Shown here one piece after another: positions 44,439 through 54,600 of a stretch of DNA of 64,000 bases. The DNA is taken from positions 1,665,501-1,729,500 of the forward strand of contig CANMEE010000001.1 in assembly GCA_947496865.1 (NCBI GenBank). The letters run 5' to 3'. The position numbers and the translations under genes were made by a program. The notes below the pieces were generated by a model. That model worked only from the letters and a program-made list of their open reading frames with translations, searched no databases and was not told where the DNA came from. This DNA is from an uncultured Sphingomonadaceae bacterium (lineage in GTDB: Bacteria > Pseudomonadota > Alphaproteobacteria > Sphingomonadales > Sphingomonadaceae). Positions within the stretch are counted from its first letter, which is position 1. Every line of letters starts with the position of its first letter.

Positions 44439-46040
44439 GTGGTGGCGATGGGATTCCCGACCCAAATGGTCGGTTCATTTCAGATAAACGGGGTGGTTAT
44501 CAAACCTGCGGAAATGACCTTGGAGTGCCATGGCGAAATCGTGCGGGTAGAGCCAAAGGTCATGGCTCTGCTCACGATAATATCAGTAAAATCAAATGTT
44601 CAGGTCAGTCGTCAGTATTTGATGGACACCATCTGGAAAGATGGTGTCGGAAGCGATGAATCACTTACGCGTCTGGTCTATCTATTAAGGCGTGCGTTCA
44701 AATCCTTTCCGGCGTTGGAAAATACCGTCAAAACCGTATCCAAATCGGGCTACAAGCTCGAAGCCGATATCGAAGGCCAGAATAAGGAACCGGAGCCGCG
44801 ACGTCGGACCACCGACAATATCCAAACTGATCGGCGCGAGTATAATTTGTCGATCGCGGTGATCCCGATCACCGATTATGAGGATGTTCCTGAAAACCGG
44901 TATCTGGTTGATGGCATGGCGCGTGATTTGACGGGTTTATTGGCCAAGACACCTATGCTTTTTGTAACGCCGCACAGTTCCGTGGTTGCCCTGCACGACA
45001 GCGCGCTTTCGATCGCAGGTATCGCCGAAACAATAGGTTGCCGTTTCATTCTATCGGGCAGCTTTCGAAGGCAGGCAGAGCAGATCAGGTTGCGTTTTGA
45101 ACTGGTCGACACGCAGGATTCATCGCTCGCTTGGTCAGGAAAATATAACGCGGTTCTGGACCAGTTTTTCGAAATTCAGAATGATGTTCTGTTGAATGTA
45201 TCTACCGCGATTTCCACCAATGTCAGGTTCCCGCTGGCGACAACAGAAGTGGCTGCGCGACCGTTTAAAAACGAAGTATATCGGATCATTCAAACCACCG
45301 AAACGCTGCGATATCGCTATGGCAAGGATGTGGCTGGAGAAATCGTGCGGCTGCTCAACCAAGGATTGGAGATCGATCCGGACAATGCCATATTGAAGGC
45401 CGGTTTGGCGGTGCAATTGAGTCAGAATGTAGTCAGCCAATGGGAGGATGATCCCGAAACCGCCAAAACTACGGCATTGGAATATATACAACGTGCCTTA
45501 GCCAGAGAACCCGCCAACGCGGAAATATTGGCTGCTGCAGGCATCGTCAATGCCATGTTCCATCGGCCGCAAGAGGCAATCAGCTATTTGCGCCGCACGG
45601 TCGAACTGGACCCGAGCAACGCGCAGGCGCTGGCCGTTTTGGGCTGGCAAATATGCCTTGCTGAAGATGACGTCGAAGGATTGCACTTTATCGAAGCAGC
45701 CGAAAACCGGGCGCCGCACCATCCCCGCTTCGGACTTTGGGCTACTTATCGCGCAACGTCGCATTTGTTCATGCTGGATTATGCCTCTGCGGTGCCAGCT
45801 TGCGAGCAAGCCATTCTTCGTACGCCACAATATTATCAACCGCTATTATCTATGGCTTGGGCATCTGTTGGATCCGGGGATCATGACGCGGCGAAAACAG
45901 CAATGTTCGCCGCCGAAGAACTGGAGGGCAAAGGAATTGCATCCAAATTTGTCAGCGAAATGAAAAGATGGTCGGCTAATTCTCCCAATGCAGAAAAATG
46001 TTATGCCATATTGGATGAACTGGCTCTGCTGGCTGGCTAG
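44439..46040 (+). CDS. Winged-helix/TPR transcriptional regulator (CadC/HilA-like)
   Basis: A 533-residue cytoplasmic protein. Residues ~10-110 form an OmpR-type winged helix (PKVMALLTIISVKSNVQVSRQYLMDTIW, SLTRLVYLLRRAF, VKTVSKSGYKLEA). Residues ~135-260 match the TolB-like/COG5616 domain (LSIAVIPITDYED, RYLVDGMARDLTGLLAKTP, FILSGSFRRQAEQIRLRFELVD). From ~300 on there are tetratricopeptide repeats (AREPANAEILAAAGIVNAMF, ELDPSNAQALAVLGWQICLA). There is no membrane segment and no receiver domain, so its input is probably protein or ligand binding to the TPRs. GTG 44439 has GGGGAG five bases upstream; GTG 44442 and ATG 44448 are alternatives. Confidence 0.9.
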   Translation: MVAMGFPTQMVGSFQINGVVIKPAEMTLECHGEIVRVEPKVMALLTIISVKSNVQVSRQYLMDTIWKDGVGSDESLTRLVYLLRRAFKSFPALENTVKTVSKSGYKLEADIEGQNKEPEPRRRTTDNIQTDRREYNLSIAVIPITDYEDVPENRYLVDGMARDLTGLLAKTPMLFVTPHSSVVALHDSALSIAGIAETIGCRFILSGSFRRQAEQIRLRFELVDTQDSSLAWSGKYNAVLDQFFEIQNDVLLNVSTAISTNVRFPLATTEVAARPFKNEVYRIIQTTETLRYRYGKDVAGEIVRLLNQGLEIDPDNAILKAGLAVQLSQNVVSQWEDDPETAKTTALEYIQRALAREPANAEILAAAGIVNAMFHRPQEAISYLRRTVELDPSNAQALAVLGWQICLAEDDVEGLHFIEAAENRAPHHPRFGLWATYRATSHLFMLDYASAVPACEQAILRTPQYYQPLLSMAWASVGSGDHDAAKTAMFAAEELEGKGIASKFVSEMKRWSANSPNAEKCYAILDELALLAG

Positions 46041-46060
46041 CTTGTAAATCCCGTCTGTGA

Positions 46061-48337
46061 TCAGAATTTTTTGAGAAATTCGACGCCCCATTTGACCGGC
46101 TCGTTAAGCGCTGCGTTGGGAAAAGCACCCAGCGCGGTCACTTGTGATGCGTGGCGGTCGTCGAAAATATTTTTGCCAAAAAATGCAACGGTAAGGTTGG
46201 TGGGCAAATGGGTGTAAGAAACGCGGATATTCACTTCATTAAAGGCCTCGCCTGCAAATGTGCTCTGGGTCTGATTTGTTTCAAGGAAAAACACTTTGCT
46301 TTGATGACGATAGGATGCGTGCAAATCAAATTGGCCAATATCGCCAAGCGCGATTGTATAATCGGCCGCGCCATAAAATTGGAAGTCAGGCGCCCGGCTG
46401 AGACCATTCTCTGCGATATCAACCGGCGACAGGGGGATGGGTGCACCAAATGGGAAGTTTATATTCTCTGGCACCGCTGGAATGGTCCCTTGCGTAAACT
46501 CGGCATCCAATAAGGAAATATTGGCGGAAATATTAAGGGCCGCAACCGGCATAATGGTCAGCTCCAATTCCGCACCTTGTATGCGCGCTTCGGCAGCATT
46601 GGCGATATTGACGCCGCCGGTTGGCACGGGCAGCCGCACCTGGAGATTGGAATAGTCATAATGAAATGCGCTGGCATTAAACCGGATCCGGTCGTTCCAA
46701 AATTGCGATTTCAGGCCGACCTCATAGGAATGGATGCCCTGCGATCCGAATTCAGGAGCTAGTCCGAAAACATTGAACCCGCCGCTGGTAAAGCCTTGGG
46801 AATAGCTCGCATAGATCAGCAAGTCGTCAGTCGGCTTTGCTTCCAAGACTACGCGCGGTGAAAAGTCCGAAAACCGTCCGCTGTCGGCGAAATCCGTTGG
46901 CGGTGTCAGTGTTGCACCGGCAGCAAAGCTTTGTCCTGGAAAGACGGGTGCTGAGGCCGGGATCATCCCGCCGTTGAGAATATTGACGGCCAATTGATTG
47001 GTGAAATTCTTTTTCTCGGACGAATATCGCCCGCCTGCGGTAATCGAGAATATCGGATTTATCGCCCATTTCGCTTCCGCGAAGGCTGCCAAGGCATTTA
47101 CTTTTTGGGTCGCGCGAAATGCCGCCAGCGTACCCAGACCAAAAAAGCCGTTAATATTGCGAATCTGGAAGAAAAAGTCATTGTCCTCATGGAAATACAT
47201 ACCGCCCACGATCCAGGAAAACGGACCTTGGTCATCGGAGGATAATCGAATTTCCTGACTGAATTGCTCATTCTGCCCGTTGCCGTCATTATTGATCAAG
47301 CTGAGCGCCGTGCCGTCACTATCTTGGGCGGCATCGAATTCGTAACTACGAAAAGCCGAAACGGAATTCAGGGTCAATGTGCCGATATTCCATGTGGCCT
47401 TCAGATTGATCCCGCGATGTTTGGCATCATAGAAATTCGGATCATTAATCGCGAAGGTGCGGTCGTCCAGGACCTGATCAAAATCGGGACGTACGGTAAA
47501 GGGGGAAGCCGACGCGGGGTTTGATAGATCGGCCACGGCAATGGTTGCGGTGTTGGATTTTTGATCAAAATAGTCGCCAATAAGGTCGATGGTGAGATTG
47601 TCATCGGGCGTGAAACGCAAGGACGCGCGCACAAAAAAATCTTCCGCGCCGCCTATCGCAGAACCATCGAAACTGTTGACGCCATATCCACGTCTGTCCG
47701 AATAGCCAGCGGCGATACGCCCTGATAATAAATCATCAGCGATAGTGCCTGAAAGCGCACTATTAATCCGATATTCGTCATAGCTCGCCACTTCACCGCC
47801 GATATAACCGGTCAGTTCCTCGCTCGGGGCTTTGGACTTGATAAGAACTGCCCCTGCCGTAGAATTGCGGCCGTAAAGTGTGCCCTGCGGCCCGCGCAAC
47901 ACCTCAATATCTTCAATGTCGAACAAAGCCGCAGTGGAAATGCTCAGCCGGCCAACATAAACCTCGTCAATATAAACGGCCACCGGTTCATCAGCGAAAA
48001 AATTGCCGCCACCATTGGCACCACCAACCCCGCGAATGGCGAGCGGTGCTGCGCCGTAGTTCACACTATGGGTCGTTACAAAACCGGGAACGGTTGATGC
48101 CAGATCCTCGATTGAATCGATGCTATGCCTGATCAAGAAATCGCCGGGAAGCGTGGTTACTGCAATCGGTACTTTTTGCTGATCTTCAACGCGCTTTTGT
48201 GCGGTTACAATGATCGTGGAAAGTTGGTCTTTTGAGTCGAGACTATCAGCGCTTTTGGCGCGTGCGGTCGTGTTGTTTGCCGCCATCGGAAAGAACACCA
48301 AGGCATACAAAAACCCCTTCAACACAGTCCGCCCCAT
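46061..48337 (-). CDS. TonB-dependent outer membrane receptor
   Basis: A 758-residue receptor. A signal peptide (residues ~1-27) is followed by a TonB-box-like STIIVTAQKR near residue 40 and a plug domain (~55-165; LRGPQGTLYGRNSTAGAVLI). A 22-strand barrel follows and ends in the typical aromatic residue (FLKKF). It should import a scarce nutrient with energy from the TonB/ExbB/ExbD proteins at 10.7-13.3 kb. No N-terminal FecA-like signalling domain is present, so it is not a sigma/anti-sigma transducer. GGGGG lies before ATG 48337. It is convergent with the regulator (20-bp gap) and divergent from the autotransporter. Confidence 0.93.
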   Translation of the reverse strand: MGRTVLKGFLYALVFFPMAANNTTARAKSADSLDSKDQLSTIIVTAQKRVEDQQKVPIAVTTLPGDFLIRHSIDSIEDLASTVPGFVTTHSVNYGAAPLAIRGVGGANGGGNFFADEPVAVYIDEVYVGRLSISTAALFDIEDIEVLRGPQGTLYGRNSTAGAVLIKSKAPSEELTGYIGGEVASYDEYRINSALSGTIADDLLSGRIAAGYSDRRGYGVNSFDGSAIGGAEDFFVRASLRFTPDDNLTIDLIGDYFDQKSNTATIAVADLSNPASASPFTVRPDFDQVLDDRTFAINDPNFYDAKHRGINLKATWNIGTLTLNSVSAFRSYEFDAAQDSDGTALSLINNDGNGQNEQFSQEIRLSSDDQGPFSWIVGGMYFHEDNDFFFQIRNINGFFGLGTLAAFRATQKVNALAAFAEAKWAINPIFSITAGGRYSSEKKNFTNQLAVNILNGGMIPASAPVFPGQSFAAGATLTPPTDFADSGRFSDFSPRVVLEAKPTDDLLIYASYSQGFTSGGFNVFGLAPEFGSQGIHSYEVGLKSQFWNDRIRFNASAFHYDYSNLQVRLPVPTGGVNIANAAEARIQGAELELTIMPVAALNISANISLLDAEFTQGTIPAVPENINFPFGAPIPLSPVDIAENGLSRAPDFQFYGAADYTIALGDIGQFDLHASYRHQSKVFFLETNQTQSTFAGEAFNEVNIRVSYTHLPTNLTVAFFGKNIFDDRHASQVTALGAFPNAALNEPVKWGVEFLKKF

Positions 48338-48543
48338 ATATCCCCCTAATTCAATCGGTTAGCCATAGACGGAAAAAATAGAGTGTCAATTTTTGAGTGA
48401 TGCAGGAGATGCTGGAAATCCGTGAGTTTCCGGTGTTTTAGTTGCCGACCCGCGCCTTCAAATCGACGCCATCATGCGTCACAGGCCAAAGGCAATATAA
48501 CTGCTCTCCATAACGTTGGCCGAAAAACAGGGCTAAAAAACCG

Positions 48544-48587
48544 TCCATCATAAAAAAATCATATTTTTCATCAGGACTTTGGAGCAG
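48544..48587 (+). promoter_or_regulatory. Shared 44-bp operator element, copy 2
   Basis: 39 of 44 bases match the element at 44277-44320 in inverse orientation. Half-sites ATCAT at 48547, ATCAT at 48558 and ATCA at 48570. It lies 82 bp upstream of the autotransporter ATG and 206 bp upstream of the divergent TonB receptor. Apart from this, the 332-bp gap 48338-48669 shows only a weak GGAAA/TTTCC hairpin near 48410. Confidence 0.7.
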
Positions 48588-48669
48588 ATATCCTGTCTGG
48601 CTCCTTGGAAATAAAGCCGGATAATTTCGTACAGAAATATGGTCCGGTCAAAATATGCGGGGAACTATT

Positions 48670-51600
48670 ATGGGCATTGATTTGGACAGCCATCGCGGCG
48701 GAAGCGGAATATCGCGGCGTATTGGTAAAAGCCTTCTTGTGTCCGTATCTGCTTCGGCTGTGTCCGTGCTCTTGGCCAGCGGCGCCAGCGCGCAAGCGGT
48801 TCCGGCGGAATGTACGCCGACCACCGCGATAACCGGTGGAACAATTGTCTGCATCGCCCCTGCACCGGCAGAGATTGGTGGTATTTCAACAAATGTTGAT
48901 GATCTAACGATTGTGATTGGCGATGCAACGACCCCTACGACCGTTAATGAAGTTGGCGGCGATGGCGTAAGCATAAACGGGGCCAACGGACAGACGCTGA
49001 ATATTCTCAATAGCGGATCGAGCGTAACCGGCTCTGGCACCGGCGTTAGTATACAAAACAATTATGGTCCGGATGATCTGACCATTGTTTCGGAAGGCAG
49101 CATAAGTGGCAACGGTTTTGGTATATATGCCGCCAATACGGGCGATGGATCGCTATCGATCACGAGCGCGGATGTAACAGGCATTACTGAAAGCGGTATC
49201 AAAGCCTCCAATACCAATTTCAGCTATGATCCGGCAGGTGCAAATCTAACCATCAACAGCACGGGAGGAAGCGTAAGCGGTGCGCGAGGAATTGACGCGT
49301 TAAACTATGGTAGCGGTGCGCTGACAATTACCACCGCTGATGTTACCGGCGCAATTGCGGAAGGAATTCAGGCCAGACACGGTCACAATAGCGGAGTCTC
49401 TGGAACCGATCTAACCATCGACAGCAGCGCTGGTTCGGTGACCGGCGGAACTTCTGGTTCTTTTAGTGCAATCTATGCAAGAAATCTGAGCTCTGGAACA
49501 ACATCGATCACAACCGGCAATGTTACTGCAAGAGGTAAACACGGTATTGAAGTTGCCCACGGCACAACGACGACCGGTTTGACACTAAACAGCGCCGCCG
49601 GAACGGTTTCCGGGGTGCTCAACGGTATTGATGTCAGGCAATCCGGTACTGGGTCAACATCCATTAGTGCCAATTTGGTGACCGGCGGTACTATCGGCAT
49701 AAACAGCGATGCAGCCAGCAGCGATACTACAATTACGCTCGCCTCAACTGCGGTTGTAACAGGTATGACGGGCGCAGGCATTGTCGCCAGTTCCAATGGC
49801 GCGGATGCAGACATTACCGTTCAGGGCAGCTCTGGCGATATCGTTGGCGGCACCGACGGCCTCGATATCGACACGATGGGCGCGGATATTCTTGTCCAGA
49901 ACCTCGACAGCGTCACCGGCAATGCGGGCGACGGTATTGATGCTGTCTCAAATGGCGGTGACATTACGATCACGGGCGTGGGCACGATCACGGGTACTGG
50001 CGGGCACGGCATTTTGGCCGATGCGGGCACTGGCGCAATTTCGATTACCAATGTCGGTGCAGTCGGCGGCGTTTCGGGGACGGGCTTCGACTATTCTGGC
50101 ATTAATGCGAGATCAGTCGGCGGCGGGATCACTGTGGATAGCAGCGCTGGCACAGTGTCAGGCAGCATCAACGGCATTCGAGCGTTCGATTCTGGCGCTG
50201 CCGCGGTATCGGTGACCAGCGCTGATGTCACCGCGACCATGTTCGAAGGCATCATTGCGTTAGGCATCGGCGGCAGTGTTACAGTGGATAGCAGTGCTGG
50301 CACAGTGTCAGGCGGCACTTACGGCATTAGAGCGTTGGATTCTGGCGCTGGCGCGGTATCGGTGACCAGCGCTGATGTCACCGGGACCTCGCGCTTTGGG
50401 ATATATGCGAGTAGCAGGGGCGTTAACCGCAGCGGCGGCGATGTTGAGGTGGATAGCACCGCTGGCACAGTGTCTAGCGGGCTCTATGGTATTGATGCGC
50501 GAGCGCAAGGCGCTGGCTCCATTAGCGTTTCAACTGCTAATGTAACTGGCGGTAGTATTGGCATTCGTACCATAGCCACTGACGGCGCGACGACGATCAC
50601 TCTGGGTTCGACTGCGGTTGTAACCGGCACGAACGCGCAAGGGATTAGAGCCAGTTCCACTGGCGCGGATGCAGACATCACCGTTCAGGGCAGCTCTGGC
50701 GATATCATCGGCGGCACAGACGGCATGGACATCGACACGATGGGCGCGGATATTCTTGTCCAGAACCTCGACAGCGTCACCGGCAATGCGGGCGATGGTA
50801 TTGATGCTGTCTCGAACGGCGGTGACATTACCATCACGGGCGTCGATACGATCACCGGCACTGGCGGAAACGGCATTTTGGCCGTTGCGGGAGCAGGTGA
50901 CATCTCCATTCAAGGCAGCGGCCTCATCGGCGGTATCACGGGAACAGGCTCGGGTGTCCTACTTATTGGCGGCGTTGGTTTCAATAATGGCAGTGGGATT
51001 CTGGCCTTTGCAGATGGTGCCATTAATATCGGCGGCATTGAGGCCATTGGTGATGTGACCAGCACCAATGCAATTGGAATTTTTGCCCGCAGCAATGGTG
51101 GCGGCGTAACGGTGGATAGCCGCGCAGGTTCTGTGTCAGGCCGTATTACTGGCATTAATGCATTTGATACTGGCGCAGGTGCAGTCTTAGTGACCAGCGC
51201 CGATGTGACCGGCACCTTTGCAACTGGAATCTATGCTCGCAGCATTGGCGGCGGCGTAACGGTGGACAGCAGCGCAGGCTCTGTGTCTGGCCCTAGATAT
51301 GGCATTTTTGCACGTGATAGAGGCGCAGGTGCAGTCTTAGTGACCAGCGCCGATGTGACCAGCACCAGTGCAACTGGAATTTATGCTAGCAGCGATGGCG
51401 GTGGCGTAACGGTAGATAGCACCGCAGGCAGCGTTACGGGCGGGTTCCATGGCATTTATGCGCGAGATCTAGGCGCTGGCTCTATCAGCGTTTCAACTGC
51501 CAATGTGACCGGCGGCAGTGCGGGTATTCTCACGAACGCCACTGACGGCGCGACGACGATCACTCTGGGTTCGGCCGCGGTTGTAACCGGCACGAGCGCG

Positions 51601-54600
51601 CAAGGGATCGTCGCGAGTTCCACAGGCGCGGATGCAGACATCACCGTTCAGGGCAGTTCGGGCGATATCATCGGCGGCACCGATGGTCTCGACCTCGACA
51701 CCATGGGCGCGGATATTCTTGTCCAGAACCTCGATAGCGTCACCGGCAATGCAGGCGATGGTATTGATGCTGTCTCAAATGGCGGTGACATAACGATTGA
51801 GAATGTCGGCGCAGTTACGGGCACCGGCGGCGATGGCATTTATGCCGATGCAAGAGGCGGTACGGGCGGCCAAGTGAATATTGGCACCACCACCGCGATT
51901 GGCAACGTTAGTGGTTCGCGCTTCGGTATTTCTGCTCGAACAGACGGCGCTGGCGGCATTAGCATCGACAGCAGCGCAGGCAGCATAAGCGCTTCGGATC
52001 TTGGTATTCGCGCCATCAATGATGGGACTGGCGACCTCTCAATCACTTCAGCAGGCATTGAAAGCACAGGGGTCGCCGGTATCTTTGCGGTCAATAATGG
52101 TGCGAATTTAACCATTGATACCAGCGCAGGATCGGTCGTCGGTGGCGCGAACCTTGCCATTTTTGCCATTAACAGTGGCACAGGTGACCTATCGGTTACG
52201 ACCGGTGATCTTACAGGCATTGTTGGTGATGGCCTTCAACTCGTGAATACTGGCGTCAACCTGACCATTGATACCAGCGCGGGCATGGTGCTTGGCGAAC
52301 AGGACGGCATTCAAGCCAGCAATTTGGGCACAGGCGCGCTTTCGATCACAACCAGCGATGTTACGGGCACGAACAACCTTGGTATCAATGCGTTTGGCGC
52401 CTCAACGGGCACAGACGTGACGGTCGATAGCTCCGCAGGCACCCTAATCGGTGGTACCTACGGTGCCTATATTACAAATTACGGCACAGGCGCGATATCT
52501 GTGACCAGCGCCAATGTGACCGGCGGCGATGTTGGTATTCGTACTTTTGCAATTGATGGCACGACAACGATCACTCTGGGCTCGACTGCGGTGGTTACCG
52601 GCACGTACGCGCAAGGCATTGTCGCGAGTTCCACTGGCGCGGATGCAGACATCACCGTTCAGGGCAGCTCTGGTGCCATCGTATCCGGCGGCACAGACGG
52701 CCTGGACATCGACACGATGGGCGCGGATATTCTTGTCCAGAACCTCGACAGCGTCACCGGCAATGCGGGCGATGGTATTGATGTTGCCTCTGCTGGCGGC
52801 GACATAACTATCACCGGCGTCGATACGATCCTAGGCACCGGCGGCAGCGGCATTTTGGCCGTTGCGGGCGCAGGTGACATCTCCATTCAAGGCAGCGGCC
52901 TTGTCGGCGGTATCACGGGAACAGGCACGAGTGTCGTAAATGTTGGCGGCGATAACTTCTCAAATGGCAATGGGATTCTGGCCTTTGCAGATGGTGCCAT
53001 TAATATCGGCGGCATTGAGGCCATTGGTGATGTAACCAGCGCCACTGCAGTTGGAATTGCTGCCCGCAGCAATGGTGGCGGCGTAACGGTGGATAGCAGC
53101 GCAGGCTCTGTGAATAGCGTTCTCACTGGCATTGTTGCGTTTGATTCTATCGGAGGTGTGGTCTCTGTGACCACCGCCGATGTGACCAGCACCAACGGAA
53201 ATGGAATTTATGCTAGCAGCGATGGCGGCGGCGTAACGGTGGATAGCAGCGCAGGCTCCGTGTCTGGCGGTAACTCTGGCATTTATGTAAGTGAACGTGG
53301 CGCAGGTGCGGTCTCTGTGACCAGCGCCAATGTGACCGGCGGCAGCAATGGCATCAGCACGAATGCCACCGATGGCGCAACGACGATCACCACGCTTGGC
53401 TCCACAACAGGCGGCACCACAGGAATTTTGGCCGATGCCGGAACCGGTGAACTGCTGCTCAACATTGGCGGAGATGTGACTGGCGGCGAGAATGGTCTGC
53501 TAACCTTCACGCAGAATGGAACAAACTTCACAGTTGCCGCTGGCCAAACGATCAGCGGGGGCAGGGTTGGAATTGGCACAATGGCGACAGATGCCAGTGC
53601 AACGTCCAATGATACGCTCAACATCCTGGGAACCGTCGACGGAGCCATCCTGACGTTTGCGGGTGACGACACTGTAACATTGGCAAATGGATCGGCAGTC
53701 AATGGTGCTATCATGTTGGGCGACGGAACAGACACCGTTGCATTGGATGGCGGATCGTTCGGTTCGCTGCGCGGCGGCGGCGGTGTGGACAGCATTAATT
53801 TCAATGCTATCGGCGCGATGGTCAACAATAGCGGCGCGGCAACAGATGTGATTGCGGAATTTGAAGTCTTCAATTTCAATGCTGACGGCGCGCAGTTGGC
53901 TGGAACCAATACGGGCCTAACCGCAGTCAACTTTAATGCCGGTAATGCGATATTTATGGGCAGTTTGGCATCGGCAAATGTCAATCTTGCCAGCGGCGCA
54001 GGTCTACAAGTTGGTAGCGGTGCAATGATCACTGGTAATTTGGTGAGCAACGGCAGCCTTGGCCTTAACATGGGCGCGGTCGGCACATTGGCGATTGATG
54101 GGAACTTGACGCAAGGTACAACTGGCGACCTGACGCTGGACATATTCGGTGTTGGCAATTCGGACCTGATCACGGTTACCGGCGACGTTGCATTGGCAGG
54201 CACGCTCACTCTTAACCAATCTGTATTATCCAATGAAACGATCACATTGATTGACGCCAATGGTGCGATAACAGGCGAGTTTACGACGGTGAATGGTTTG
54301 CAAAATGGTCTGCTGGTTAGCCAGTCAATCGTAACTGACGCGGCGACATCCAATGTCAATCTTGTCTCTGGTGGCACTGACGCTAGTTTGATCAACGGCC
54401 TCACACCCAATCAGGCCGCAGCGGCAAATGCTCTTGTGACACAGTTTGAGAATGGAACGCTGACCGGAGATCTGCGCAGTCTAACACTTGGCTTGGGCTC
54501 AACACCGGACGCAGCAACCCTGTCGGCATTGCTAGACGAATTGACTCCTGAAATCGCAAATTCTTCCATCGACGGCGCACGCCTGACACAAGATCGTTTC

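Noticed and set aside
53283..54410. 375-codon open frame on the minus strand
   Set aside because: It is the antisense of the autotransporter; composition follows the repeats and there is no start context.
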